Shown piece by piece: positions 8,096-16,228 of a DNA stretch of 64,000 nucleotides. The position numbers and the translations under genes were made by a program. Location of the stretch: positions 32,636 through 96,635 of the forward strand of contig JAWKXQ010000010.1 of NCBI GenBank assembly GCA_041396905.1. The letters run 5' to 3'. The notes under the pieces were generated by a model. It had not been told where the DNA came from. It worked only from the letters and a program-made list of their open reading frames with translations, and ran no database searches. This stretch comes from JACXVD01 sp020446665. GTDB taxonomy: Bacteria; Pseudomonadota; Alphaproteobacteria; Sphingomonadales; Sphingomonadaceae. Each line of letters opens with the position of its first letter. The stretch's first letter is position 1.

Positions 8096-8236
8096 CCCCC
8101 TCCGCCTTTAGGGGAGGGGGTTGGGGGTGGGGTTTGTCGGTCATGCGCTGTGCTTGCCGAGGCTCCCCACCCCACTGCGACTAAGTGCCGCTTCGCGTCA
8201 CCAAGTCTCGTTGCCCCTCCCCTGAAGGCGGAGGGG
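8096..8236. repeat. Palindromic intergenic element, copy 2
   Basis: The element begins with CCCCCTCCGCCTTTAGGGGA and ends with CCCCTGAAGGCGGAGGGG, which are near-complementary, giving a long inverted repeat. The block around 8165-8235 (CCCCACCCC...CCAAGTCTCG...CCCCTCCCCTGAAGG) matches the reverse complement of the element at 1748-1900. It occupies most of the divergent gap between the MotA-like gene and flgB. Confidence 0.65.
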
Positions 8237-8318
8237 CTGGCAGCGCCTTGCCGATGGTGCGGCACAACCTTGCCGTTCCAACCCGATTTTACCCGCAAAA
8301 CCCGCGCATTTCCGCAAT

Positions 8319-8334
8319 TGGCACGCCGTTTGCT
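8319..8334 (+). promoter_or_regulatory. Sigma-54 promoter of the flgB operon
   Basis: TGGCACGCCGTTTGCT is an essentially perfect -24/-12 element (TGGCACG-N4-TTGC, 10 nt between GG and GC). It lies 40 nt upstream of the flgB ATG, so transcription would start near 8346. It should drive the long flgB-to-flgL run under FlbD control. Confidence 0.85.
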
Positions 8335-8373
8335 GTGTCGCTGGCAAACCATTGCAACGCGAAAGGCATGGCC

Positions 8374-8721
8374 ATGAGCGAGAGTATATTCGGCATTCAC
8401 GGGGCAGCGCTGGAATTGCGCTCGCAGCGTATGGGGATGATTACCTCCAACATCGCCAATGCTGCCACGCCGGGATACAAGGCGAAGGATATCGACTTTG
8501 CCGCTGCGCTGGATGCACGGCTCAGCGGGGCGGATGCGGATCGCGCGATTGGCACTGCCACGCGCTACCGCGTGCCGGTGATGCCCAGCCTTGATGGCAA
8601 TACGGTGGAACTGTCCACGGAACAGATCGCCTTCGCGGAAAACTCCGTCGCCTATTCCGCCACGCTGGAATTTGTACGCGGGCGGGTGGCAACCGTGACC
8701 CGCGCGCTGAAGGGCGAATGA
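8374..8721 (+). CDS. flgB: Flagellar proximal rod protein FlgB
   Basis: A 115-aa rod component with the N-terminal rod/hook motif MGMITSNIANAATPGYKAKD and a helical C-terminus with VAYSATLEFVRGRV. Two in-frame ATGs are close (8368 and 8374); the second has the better spacing to GAAAGG. It is the first gene of the rod-hook operon behind a strong sigma-54 promoter, and its stop overlaps flgC by 4 nt. Confidence 0.93.
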   Translation: MSESIFGIHGAALELRSQRMGMITSNIANAATPGYKAKDIDFAAALDARLSGADADRAIGTATRYRVPVMPSLDGNTVELSTEQIAFAENSVAYSATLEFVRGRVATVTRALKGE

Positions 8722-9128
8722 GCATGGGCGCGCCGATGACCCTGTTCGACCTCGCGCAGCGCGGCATGTCTTCGCAGATGGTGCGGATGAATGCCGCGGC
8801 GTCCAATCTCGCCAATGCAGGCAGCGTCGCCGGATCGCAGGACAAGGCTTATCGCCCGCTGCGCCCGGTCTTCGCCGAGGAACTCGACACCGCCACCGGG
8901 CTCAGCTCGGTCCGGGTCGATGCCGTGCGCCGGTCTGATGCGGCCCCGGTCAAGCACTATGACCCCGACCACCCGCTTGCCGATGCCGAAGGCAATGTCT
9001 GGCTGAGCGCGGTCGATGAGAATGAAGAGATGGTCGAGATGCTGGAGGCCAGCCGCCAGTACCAGAACCTACTCGAAGCCCTGACCACTGCCAAGCAGCT
9101 AATGCTGGAAACGATGAGGATGAAATGA
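8718..9128 (+). CDS. flgC: Flagellar basal-body rod protein FlgC
   Basis: A 136-aa rod protein with the N-terminal motif MVRMNAAASNLANAGSVAG and the C-terminal helix EMVEMLEASRQYQNLLEALT followed by TAKQLMLETMRMK, as in FlgC. FlgC builds the proximal rod with FlgB and FlgF on the MS ring. Coupled to flgB and flgD by 4-nt ATGA overlaps. A second possible start is the internal ATG at MTLFD, six codons downstream. Confidence 0.95.
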   Translation: MSMGAPMTLFDLAQRGMSSQMVRMNAAASNLANAGSVAGSQDKAYRPLRPVFAEELDTATGLSSVRVDAVRRSDAAPVKHYDPDHPLADAEGNVWLSAVDENEEMVEMLEASRQYQNLLEALTTAKQLMLETMRMK

Positions 9129-9436
9129 CCACGATCAACCTTGCCACGCTGACCAACAGCACCCCCAATAATGCGCAGGCCGGGCGCGGCTTTGGCGATC
9201 TGGGACAGGCCGATTTCTTCCGCCTGCTGACCACGCAGATCCAGCAACAGGACCCGTTCGAGCCGGTCGATAACAAGGAAATGCTGGCGCAGATGGCGCA
9301 GTTTACCAGCCTGTCCGGCATCAATTCGGTCAATGAGACGCTGCAAGTGATCGCGGGCAAGCTCGATGCGCTGCTCGCCGCGCAGGAAACGGCTTCAACT
9401 ACCTCCACCAACACTGACACCCAGCCACAGGAGTAA
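9125..9436 (+). CDS. flgD: Hook assembly scaffold FlgD, short form
   Basis: Only 103 aa, against roughly 220-230 aa for common FlgD. The N-terminal export and cap region is intact and typical: LGQADFFRLLTTQIQQQDPF followed by EPVDNKEMLAQMAQFTSLSG. The FlgD-Ig and Tudor-like domains that normally follow are absent; the protein ends in a Ser/Thr-rich tail. No frameshift is evident, since the stop is followed 5 nt later by flgE with its own ribosome site and no leftover FlgD sequence remains. FlgD caps the growing hook. Whether the missing domains are supplied by another protein is unknown. Confidence 0.88.
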   Translation: MTTINLATLTNSTPNNAQAGRGFGDLGQADFFRLLTTQIQQQDPFEPVDNKEMLAQMAQFTSLSGINSVNETLQVIAGKLDALLAAQETASTTSTNTDTQPQE

Positions 9437-9441
9437 CCCCC

Positions 9442-10248
9442 ATGTCTTTCTACACCTCGCTCAACGGGCTCAAGAATGCGCAGATCGACCTTGGCGTCAT
9501 CTCGCATAATATCGCCAATGCCGAGACCACCGGCTTCAAGAAATTGCGCGCTGAATTCGCCGATATCGTGGTCGGGGCCAGCTATACCAAGGATGCGCAG
9601 GGGATCGGTGCGACTGTGGAATCGGTCAGCCAGAATTTCTCGCTCGGCCCACTGGAACAGACCGGCAATGTGCTGGACCTCGCGATCAATGGCGAAGGCT
9701 TCTTCACCACCCGCGATGTGAAGACGGACCAGTTGCTGTTCACCCGCAATGGCGCGTTCCACACCGATGGGCAGGGTTTCATGACCGATGCTTCGGGCTA
9801 TCGCCTGCAAGTGCTGGCGACTGCGGCTGACGGGACAGTGACAGGCACCACGCCGTTCGATGTGCAGGTTCCCTCGGTCGGCACCAGCGGGGCTGAATTC
9901 GCCTCTGTCGTGGTCAATCGCGAGGGCCAGGTCGTGGCGACCTTTGCCGATGGCAGCAATGAAATCGTCGGCACGCTGGCGCTGGCCAATTTCGTCTCCA
10001 CCGCCGGGCTGATCCAGGCGGGTTCTTCCAACTGGGAAGCCAGCGGCAATTCCGGCGCACCGCGCTATGGCGCGCCCGGCACCAGCACTTTTGGTGATAT
10101 CATCTCCGGTGCGATTGAACGCTCCAATGTCGATATTGCCGAGGAACTGGTCGGGCTGATTACCGCGCAGCGCAATTTCCAGGCCAATGCCAAGGCGATC
10201 GATACAGCCAGCCAGATCAGCCAGACCATCATCAACCTGCGCACTTAA
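9442..10248 (+). CDS. flgE: Flagellar hook protein FlgE, compact form
   Basis: 268 aa, much shorter than the roughly 400 aa of enteric FlgE. The ends are characteristic: N-terminal DLGVISHNIANAETTGFKKL and C-terminal SNVDIAEELVGLITAQRNFQ followed by ANAKAIDTASQISQTIINLRT. The centre has only one FlgE D1/D2-like block (LDLAINGEGFF, then TRNGAFHTDGQGFMTDASGY). FlgE subunits form the flexible hook. It is close in length to FlgF and FlgG, but its place directly after flgD and before flgF identifies it. Ribosome site AGGAG lies just before the ATG. Confidence 0.9.
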   Translation: MSFYTSLNGLKNAQIDLGVISHNIANAETTGFKKLRAEFADIVVGASYTKDAQGIGATVESVSQNFSLGPLEQTGNVLDLAINGEGFFTTRDVKTDQLLFTRNGAFHTDGQGFMTDASGYRLQVLATAADGTVTGTTPFDVQVPSVGTSGAEFASVVVNREGQVVATFADGSNEIVGTLALANFVSTAGLIQAGSSNWEASGNSGAPRYGAPGTSTFGDIISGAIERSNVDIAEELVGLITAQRNFQANAKAIDTASQISQTIINLRT

Positions 10249-10264
10249 GACAGGGTGCTGAGCG

Positions 10265-11005
10265 ATGGACCGGCTGATCTATACCGCCCTGTCGGGCATG
10301 CGTGCCTCGATGGACCAGCAGCGCGTATTGGCCAACAATATGGCCAATGCGCGCACGCCGGGCTTTCGCGAGGAACTGATGCAGCGCACGCCGATCACGC
10401 TGGAAAGCAACCAGCTGGAAGTGCGCGCACAGCAAAGCGCCATTGTCACCGGCGCGCGGATGGGTGCGGGCGAACTGGTCGAAACCGGCCAGATGCTCGA
10501 CATTGCCGTGACCGGCGATGCGCTGATCGCGGTGCAGGCCCCCGATGGCAGCGAAGCCTATACACGGCGCGGCGATCTGGCGGTCTTGCCCAGCGGTTTG
10601 CTGGTCAATGGCGCGGGCCATCCCGTGCTGGGGGCGAGCGGCCCGGTCAGTGTCCCGCTGACCGGAAAGCTCTCCATCGCAGAAGATGGCGCGGTGATGG
10701 TCAGCGATGCGGCGCAGCCCGATGCGCCGCCGCAGGAAGTCGCCCGGATCAAGCTCGCCGGATGGCAAGGCAGCCCGATTGCCAAGGGGCTGGACAATCT
10801 CTTTCGCGTCCAGGGTGGCGGAATCCTGCCAGTGGACGAGGCCGCTAGGGTAAATCCCGGATTCCTCGAACAATCCAATGTGAAATCCACCGCCGTACTG
10901 GTGGAAATGATCGAGGCCCAACGCCTCTTTGAAATGCGCACCAAGCTGCTCGGCACGGCCAAGGAACTGGACGAGCAGGGCTCCAGCCTGATGCGCCTGA
11001 CCTGA
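10265..11005 (+). CDS. flgF: Flagellar basal-body rod protein FlgF
   Basis: 246 aa. The N-terminus MDRLIYTALSGMRASMDQQR followed by VLANNMANARTPGFREEL and the C-terminus NVKSTAVLVEMIEAQRLFEM are typical of FlgF, a proximal rod component. It follows flgE by 16 nt and precedes flgG by 19 nt, all on one transcript. Confidence 0.93.
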   Translation: MDRLIYTALSGMRASMDQQRVLANNMANARTPGFREELMQRTPITLESNQLEVRAQQSAIVTGARMGAGELVETGQMLDIAVTGDALIAVQAPDGSEAYTRRGDLAVLPSGLLVNGAGHPVLGASGPVSVPLTGKLSIAEDGAVMVSDAAQPDAPPQEVARIKLAGWQGSPIAKGLDNLFRVQGGGILPVDEAARVNPGFLEQSNVKSTAVLVEMIEAQRLFEMRTKLLGTAKELDEQGSSLMRLT

Positions 11006-11024
11006 CCATCAGGGAGACTGACCA

Positions 11025-11813
11025 ATGCCCACTTCCGCACTTCGGGTCGCCCGCACCGGGCTGGAGGCACAGGATACGCGCATGCGTGTCATTGCCAATA
11101 ATCTCGCCAATGTCGGCACCACCGGCTTCAAGCGCGACCGCGCCAATTTCGCGACGCTCGCCTATCAGGAAACGCGCGTGGCGGGCCAGCGATCGAGCGG
11201 GGAGACCGCCTATGCCACCGGGCTCAATCTGGGCACCGGGGTGCAGGTGCAATCGACCAGCCAGATCATCTCGCAAGGGACGCTCAACACCACCTCCATG
11301 CCGCTCGATCTGGCGCTGGACGGGCAGGGCTATTTCCAAGTGGAGCTGCCCGGCGGCCAGCTGGGCTATACGCGGGCGGGCAATTTTACGCTGTCGGCAG
11401 AACGACAGGTGGTGACGCAGCAGGGCTATGCCGTGCAGCCGGCGATCACCATCCCGGAAAATGCCACCTCCGTCACGGTTTCGCCTGACGGGATCGTCTC
11501 TGCACAAGTGGATGGCGAAGCGCAGGCGGTGGAGCTGGGCCAGATCCAGGTCGCCAGCTTTGCCAATCCCGCGGGGTTGCAGGCGATTGGCGACAATTTC
11601 CTCGTCGAAACCGGTGCCAGCGGCGCCGCTCAGCTTGGCCCCGGTGGCGAGGCCGGGCGCGGCAATGTGCGGCAAGGAATGCTGGAAGCCTCCAACGTCA
11701 ATGTCGTCGAGGAACTGGTCGACATGATCGAGGCGCAGCGCGCCTATGAAATCAATTCCAAGATGGTCAGCGCAGTCGATGAAATGCTGCGCAACGCCAA
11801 TCAGACATTGTGA
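11025..11813 (+). CDS. flgG: Flagellar distal rod protein FlgG
   Basis: 262 aa, the normal FlgG length. N-terminal LRVARTGLEAQDTRMRVIAN leads to NLANVGTTGFKRDRANF, the block NTTSMPLDLALDGQGYFQVE is in the middle, and the C-terminus ASNVNVVEELVDMIEAQRAY then EINSKMVSAVDEMLRNANQTL is diagnostic. FlgG forms the distal rod that passes through the P and L rings encoded next. The start has AGGGAGA upstream. Confidence 0.96.
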   Translation: MPTSALRVARTGLEAQDTRMRVIANNLANVGTTGFKRDRANFATLAYQETRVAGQRSSGETAYATGLNLGTGVQVQSTSQIISQGTLNTTSMPLDLALDGQGYFQVELPGGQLGYTRAGNFTLSAERQVVTQQGYAVQPAITIPENATSVTVSPDGIVSAQVDGEAQAVELGQIQVASFANPAGLQAIGDNFLVETGASGAAQLGPGGEAGRGNVRQGMLEASNVNVVEELVDMIEAQRAYEINSKMVSAVDEMLRNANQTL

Positions 11814-11824
11814 GGATTTTGGCG

Positions 11825-12490
11825 ATGAAGGCCCTTCCCATGACATTCGCGCTTACCTGCGCGCTTTCGCTTTCTGCCTGCGGCGGCGCGCAACGACAGG
11901 CGGGCTTTGCCGCCACTTTGCCGCCTGCACCCGTGGCAGAAAGCGCACCGGCCGCTGCCAATGGCGCGATCTTTCAGGCCAGCACCGGCTATTCACCGCT
12001 CCATTATGGCGACCGTGCCCACCGCGTGGGCGATTTGCTGACCGTAGTGCTGGTCGAGCGTCTGTCGACGTCGAAATCGGCATCGTCGAAATCCAGTCGA
12101 AGCGGCAGCTTCGATATCACTCCGCCCAGTCTTGGCCCGTTCTCTTTCGATCCGGGCAACCTTAATTCCGGCTCCTCCTCGTCGTTCAAAGGGCAGGGCG
12201 ATGCGGCGCAGACCAGCTCGCTCAGTGGTGAGGTCTCCGTGACCATTGCCGAGGTCCGTCCCAACGGGACAGCGTTGATACGCGGGGAAAAGCTGATGAC
12301 TTTGAGCCAGGGCGAAGAATGGATCCAGCTCTCGGGCATCGTGCGCCTGGCCGATATCACGCCAGATAACCGCATCGCCTCCACCCGCGTCGCCGACGCG
12401 CGCATTGCCTATGCCGGCAAGGGCGCTGTCCAGCGCGCCAGCCGCGAAGGCTGGCTGAGCAAATTCTTCAACATGGTGAGCCCGTTCTGA
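11825..12490 (+). CDS. flgH: Flagellar L-ring lipoprotein FlgH
   Basis: 221 aa from the ATG at 11825; an in-frame GTG at 11810 overlaps flgG, but the ATG with GAGGA upstream puts the lipoprotein signal in the right place (MKALPMTFALTCALSLSACG, lipobox before Cys). The body has the FlgH blocks YRAHRVGDLLTVVLVE-like (HYGDRAHRVGDLLTVVLVER) and LSGIVRLADITPDNRIASTR. It forms the outer-membrane L ring around the rod. Its stop overlaps the flgI start by 1 nt (TGATG). Confidence 0.95.
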   Translation: MKALPMTFALTCALSLSACGGAQRQAGFAATLPPAPVAESAPAAANGAIFQASTGYSPLHYGDRAHRVGDLLTVVLVERLSTSKSASSKSSRSGSFDITPPSLGPFSFDPGNLNSGSSSSFKGQGDAAQTSSLSGEVSVTIAEVRPNGTALIRGEKLMTLSQGEEWIQLSGIVRLADITPDNRIASTRVADARIAYAGKGAVQRASREGWLSKFFNMVSPF

Positions 12491-13605
12491 TGGCTCGCTA
12501 TTACGCCTTTCTCGCTTTCGCGATTGTCTTTCTGTTGGCAGCTATCGCCATGCCGGTGGTCGCCCATGCAGAGCGTGTGCGCGATCTTGGCAGCTTTCAG
12601 TCGGTGCGGAGCAACCAGCTGACCGGCTATGGCATCGTGGTCGGGCTGGATGGCTCGGGCGACGATAATTTCGCTTATCTGACGCAGGCGATGAAGGGGG
12701 TTTCGGGCCGCTTCGGGTTGCAATTGCCGGCCGGGGTCAATCCTGCGCTCAAGAATGCAGCGGCAGTGGTGGTGACGGCCGATTTGCCTGCCTTTGCCAA
12801 GCCGGGGCAGCAGATCGACGTGACGATTTCCGCCATTGGCAAGGCCAAGAGCCTGCGTGGCGGGGCGCTGATCCTCACCCCGCTCTATGGTGCGGACGGG
12901 CAGATTTACGCGATGGCGCAGGGCAATCTTGCCGTCGGCGGGCTGGGTGTGTCGGGGCAGGATGGGTCCAAGCTGACCGTCAATGTCCCCACCGTCGGCC
13001 GTATCCCCAGCGGCGCGAGCGTGGAACGCGCAGTCGCGACCGGTTTCGAGACCGCGCCGGTGCTGCGCTGGAACCTCTCCCGCGCTGACTTTCTCACCGC
13101 TGCGCGCGTGCGCGATGCGATCAATGCCCGCTATCCCGGCATGGCCCGGGTGGAAGATGGCGTCACGCTGGCGCTGATGTTGCCCGACGGGGCCGATCGC
13201 CGCGCCACGCTGATGGCGGAAATCGAGATGATGCAGGTCGATCCGGCCGAAGCAGCGGCCAAGGTGGTGGTCAATTCGCGCACCGGAACCGTCGTGATTT
13301 CCAGCGCGGTTCGGTTGAAGCCCGCCGCGATCAGCCATGGCAGCCTGATGGTGCGGATCGACGAGAACCCCACCGTGGTCCAGCCCGCGCCTTTCAGCCA
13401 GGGCGAAACCGCGCTGGAGCCAGATAGCACGATTGCTATCGATGCGTCGGAAGGCCAGCGCGTGACTCTGTTCGAACCCGGCGCTTCGCTCGCTGAAGTG
13501 GTCGATGCGCTCAATTTGCTGGGCGCCAGCCCGGCTGACCTTGTCGCGATCCTCGAAGCCTTGAAACAGGCCGGGTCGCTGCAGGCAGAAATGCAGGTGA
13601 TCTGA
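12490..13605 (+). CDS. flgI: Flagellar P-ring protein FlgI
   Basis: A 371-aa periplasmic protein with a signal peptide ending in AHA before ERVRDLGSFQ. The family block SNQLTGYGIVVGLDGSGDDN is present, followed by the long conserved VKNAAAVVVTADLPAFAKPG-like region and a C-terminus DALNLLGASPADLVAILEAL. It forms the P ring in the peptidoglycan with the help of FlgA (6434-6925). Both ends overlap neighbours by 1 nt. Confidence 0.96.
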   Translation: MARYYAFLAFAIVFLLAAIAMPVVAHAERVRDLGSFQSVRSNQLTGYGIVVGLDGSGDDNFAYLTQAMKGVSGRFGLQLPAGVNPALKNAAAVVVTADLPAFAKPGQQIDVTISAIGKAKSLRGGALILTPLYGADGQIYAMAQGNLAVGGLGVSGQDGSKLTVNVPTVGRIPSGASVERAVATGFETAPVLRWNLSRADFLTAARVRDAINARYPGMARVEDGVTLALMLPDGADRRATLMAEIEMMQVDPAEAAAKVVVNSRTGTVVISSAVRLKPAAISHGSLMVRIDENPTVVQPAPFSQGETALEPDSTIAIDASEGQRVTLFEPGASLAEVVDALNLLGASPADLVAILEALKQAGSLQAEMQVI

Positions 13606-13928
13606 TGTTCGGGATTGTCTCCGCCCCAATGGGACTGTCCCGGCAGTCCCCCGGTGCTGCCCCGGCACCGGGGGATGATCGCGCGCGTCTGACGGCGGCG
13701 GCGAAACAGTTCGAAGCGATCTTCCTGCGCCAGCTGCTCGCCAGTGCCCGCGCCACCAATTTCGGCGGTGATGAGCTTTTTGGCGGGCAGGGCATGGAGA
13801 CCTTTACGGAAATGCGCGACGCGCGCTTTGCGGAGATTGCCGCGGGCACCGGCGCGCTGGGCCTTGCCAGCATGATCGAAATGCAGCTGGCGCGGCATAT
13901 GGACAGAACTGCGGACGGGGGCGCTTAA
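13605..13928 (+). CDS. flgJ: FlgJ-type rod-binding protein without hydrolase domain
   Basis: 107 aa, equal to the N-terminal rod-binding domain of FlgJ only: LTAAAKQFEAIFLRQLLASA and DELFGGQGMETFTEMRDARF. The C-terminal muramidase domain of enteric FlgJ (about 313 aa) is missing, as is usual in many alphaproteobacteria. The separate lytic transglycosylase at 4760-5638 is the likely wall-cutting partner. It acts as a rod cap in the periplasm. One-base overlap with flgI; flgK follows after 3 nt. Confidence 0.88.
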   Translation: MFGIVSAPMGLSRQSPGAAPAPGDDRARLTAAAKQFEAIFLRQLLASARATNFGGDELFGGQGMETFTEMRDARFAEIAAGTGALGLASMIEMQLARHMDRTADGGA

Positions 13929-13931
13929 GCC

Positions 13932-15281
13932 ATGGCGTCTGATCTCCTTTCCATCGGTGCCAGCGGCGCGCGGGCGGCGCGCTCTGCATTGGATGTGGCG
14001 GCGCATAATATCGCCAATGCCGCGACAGGGGGTTATGTCCGCCGGGGTATCCGGCTGGAGGAAGTCTCTGCCGGAGGTGGCGCTGGCCGGGTTGGCGACA
14101 TTTCTCTCGCCGGGGTGCGCGCCACCGGAATCACCCGCAGTGTCGATGCATTTCGCGCTGCTGAAGCGCGCCGGACCAGCAGCGATTCCGCACGCGCTCA
14201 GGCGGAAGTCGATGGTTTGCGCAATGTCGAAAGCGCGCTGGAACAATCGGGCATGTTCGATGCCGTGGTTGAATTCGAAGCGAGCCTGCAGCGGCTGGAA
14301 AGCGATCCGGTCGATCCCAGCCTGCGCGCGGCGGCTCTGGCCGGGGCCGAGCGGCTCGCGGGTACATTCAACATTGCCGCAGGCAGCCTGCAGGCGGCCA
14401 GCGACAATCTGCGTTTCGAAGCGCAAGGCGGCGTGGCAGAGGTCAATCTCTTTGCCAGCGAACTGGCGCGGATCAATGTCCGGCTCACGCGTGTTGGCCC
14501 GGATACGAGCGAGCAGGCCAGCCTGTTCGATCAGCGTGACCGGCTGCTGGGCGAATTGGCCGAGCGCGCCGACATCACCGCGCAGATCGACCCGCTTGGC
14601 CTTGCCACAGTGCGGATTGGCGGGGCTGGCGGCGATGTGCTGGTGGCCAATGACGTGGCCAGCGCGGTCGCCATGAACACCGCCGGTGATGGCACGATTT
14701 CCTTCACGCTGGGCGGCTCTGCGCTGGCGCTCAATGGTGGCAGCCTGGCGGGCAAGGCGCTGGCCTTGCAAGAGGCCGCCAATGCCTCGACCCGGCTCGA
14801 CGCGCTGGCCGACGATATCGCTTCTGCGGTCAATGCGGTGCAGGCTGGCGGGGTGGCGCTGGACGGATCGCCGGGCCAGCCGCTGTTTGCGGGCAGCGGG
14901 GCGGCGGGCATTTCCGTGGCTCTGCTGTCAGGCGATGAACTGGCGACCGCGCCCGGCGGTGCCGTGGCGGGCAGCCGCGACGGATCGAACCTTGCCGTGA
15001 TGCGCGCTGCACTGGCCAATGGCGTATCTGGCGGCGGCGCTGCGAGCCGCGCCAACAGCCTGATCTTCGATATTTCCGCGACTGTTTCCGCCCGTGAAAT
15101 TACAGCCGAGGCGCTGGAGACAATTGCCGATTCCGCCCATCTCGCGCTGGTCGAATTCACCGGTGTCGATCTGGAGGAAGAGGCGGCGGCGCTGGTGCGT
15201 TACCAGCAGGCATTCCAGGCCTCGGGCCGGGTGATGCAGGTCGCTTCCGAAATCTTTGACACGATAATCGGGATCGGGTGA
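13932..15281 (+). CDS. flgK: Flagellar hook-associated protein 1 FlgK
   Basis: 449 aa. N-terminal DLLSIGASGARAARSALDVA then AHNIANAATGGYVRRGI and C-terminal VDLEEEAAALVRYQQAFQAS then GRVMQVASEIFDTIIGI identify the first hook-filament junction protein. The middle includes the conserved LFDQRDRLLGELAERADITA. Ala/Gly-rich elsewhere. It depends on the FlgN chaperone for export. The stop overlaps a possible GTG start of flgL. Confidence 0.95.
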   Translation: MASDLLSIGASGARAARSALDVAAHNIANAATGGYVRRGIRLEEVSAGGGAGRVGDISLAGVRATGITRSVDAFRAAEARRTSSDSARAQAEVDGLRNVESALEQSGMFDAVVEFEASLQRLESDPVDPSLRAAALAGAERLAGTFNIAAGSLQAASDNLRFEAQGGVAEVNLFASELARINVRLTRVGPDTSEQASLFDQRDRLLGELAERADITAQIDPLGLATVRIGGAGGDVLVANDVASAVAMNTAGDGTISFTLGGSALALNGGSLAGKALALQEAANASTRLDALADDIASAVNAVQAGGVALDGSPGQPLFAGSGAAGISVALLSGDELATAPGGAVAGSRDGSNLAVMRAALANGVSGGGAASRANSLIFDISATVSAREITAEALETIADSAHLALVEFTGVDLEEEAAALVRYQQAFQASGRVMQVASEIFDTIIGIG

Positions 15282-15286
15282 GCGCC

Positions 15287-16201
15287 ATGACGACACTTCC
15301 CACCAGCGCCTTTTACGAACGGGCCAGCAACCAGATCAGCAGCCTGCGCGCGCGGGCTGAGGGCTACCAGACGCAGATTGCGACTGGCGAAAGGCTGGAG
15401 CGGTCTTCGCAAGACCCGGTCGCAGCGGCGCGGCTGCGCTTGCTCGGGCGGCGCGAACGGCTGGATGAAGTGACGCGGCACAATTCGGATCGTGCCAGCA
15501 GCGAACTGGCTTTTGCCGATAATGCTCTGTCGAGCACGGCCAATGTGCTTGCCCGGGTGCGCGAATTGGCGACGCAGGCGGCCAATGCCACATTGTCAGA
15601 CACAGACCGCGCCGCGATTGGCGAAGAAGTGGCGCAATTGCAGGAAAATCTGCTCAGTATTGCCAATGGTCGCAATGGCGCAGGCCATGCGCTGTTTGGC
15701 GGTGAAGCACCGGGCCTTGCCTATGAACGGCAGGCGGATGGTTCGATTGTCTATATCGGCACCGCCGCTGCGCCGCTGGTCGATCTGGGCGATGAACAGA
15801 ATGTGCCGCAGGGCCTGACCGGGCCAGAGGTATTTGCTTTCGACCATCAGGGCAATCCGACCGATCTGTTCGCCATGCTCGGCACGCTGGCCGATGCGCT
15901 GAAAGGCACAGGCGGCGATCCCGTTGCGGCCAGCCGCGATGCGCTGACCGCGCTGGATAGCGGGCTGGACCGGGTCACCACTGCGCAGACCGTAATCGGT
16001 GCGCGGATGAACTGGGTCGATCAGCTGAGCGAGAGACGCGCTGCGGCCGGCCAACTGGTCGATGCCGAACAGGCCGATCTGGGCGGTGCGGATATCGCTG
16101 AAACCATCACCAAATTGCAGCACGCCATGACCGTGCTGGAGGCCAGCCAGGCCAGCTTTGTCCGCCTGTCTGGCCTGACTCTGTTCGACATGCTGCGCTG
16201 A
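15287..16201 (+). CDS. flgL: Flagellar hook-associated protein 3 FlgL
   Basis: 304 aa from the ATG at 15287 (an in-frame GTG at 15278 overlapping the flgK stop is an alternative). The N-terminal helices YERASNQISSLRARAEGYQT, then QIATGERLERSSQDPVAAAR, and the C-terminal ETITKLQHAMTVLEASQASF then VRLSGLTLFDML resemble flagellin ends, as in FlgL. It is the second junction protein between hook and filament. motA follows after 27 nt. Confidence 0.94.
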   Translation: MTTLPTSAFYERASNQISSLRARAEGYQTQIATGERLERSSQDPVAAARLRLLGRRERLDEVTRHNSDRASSELAFADNALSSTANVLARVRELATQAANATLSDTDRAAIGEEVAQLQENLLSIANGRNGAGHALFGGEAPGLAYERQADGSIVYIGTAAAPLVDLGDEQNVPQGLTGPEVFAFDHQGNPTDLFAMLGTLADALKGTGGDPVAASRDALTALDSGLDRVTTAQTVIGARMNWVDQLSERRAAAGQLVDAEQADLGGADIAETITKLQHAMTVLEASQASFVRLSGLTLFDMLR

Positions 16202-16228
16202 GCCGAGAAACCGGAAGGAATTTGCCCC

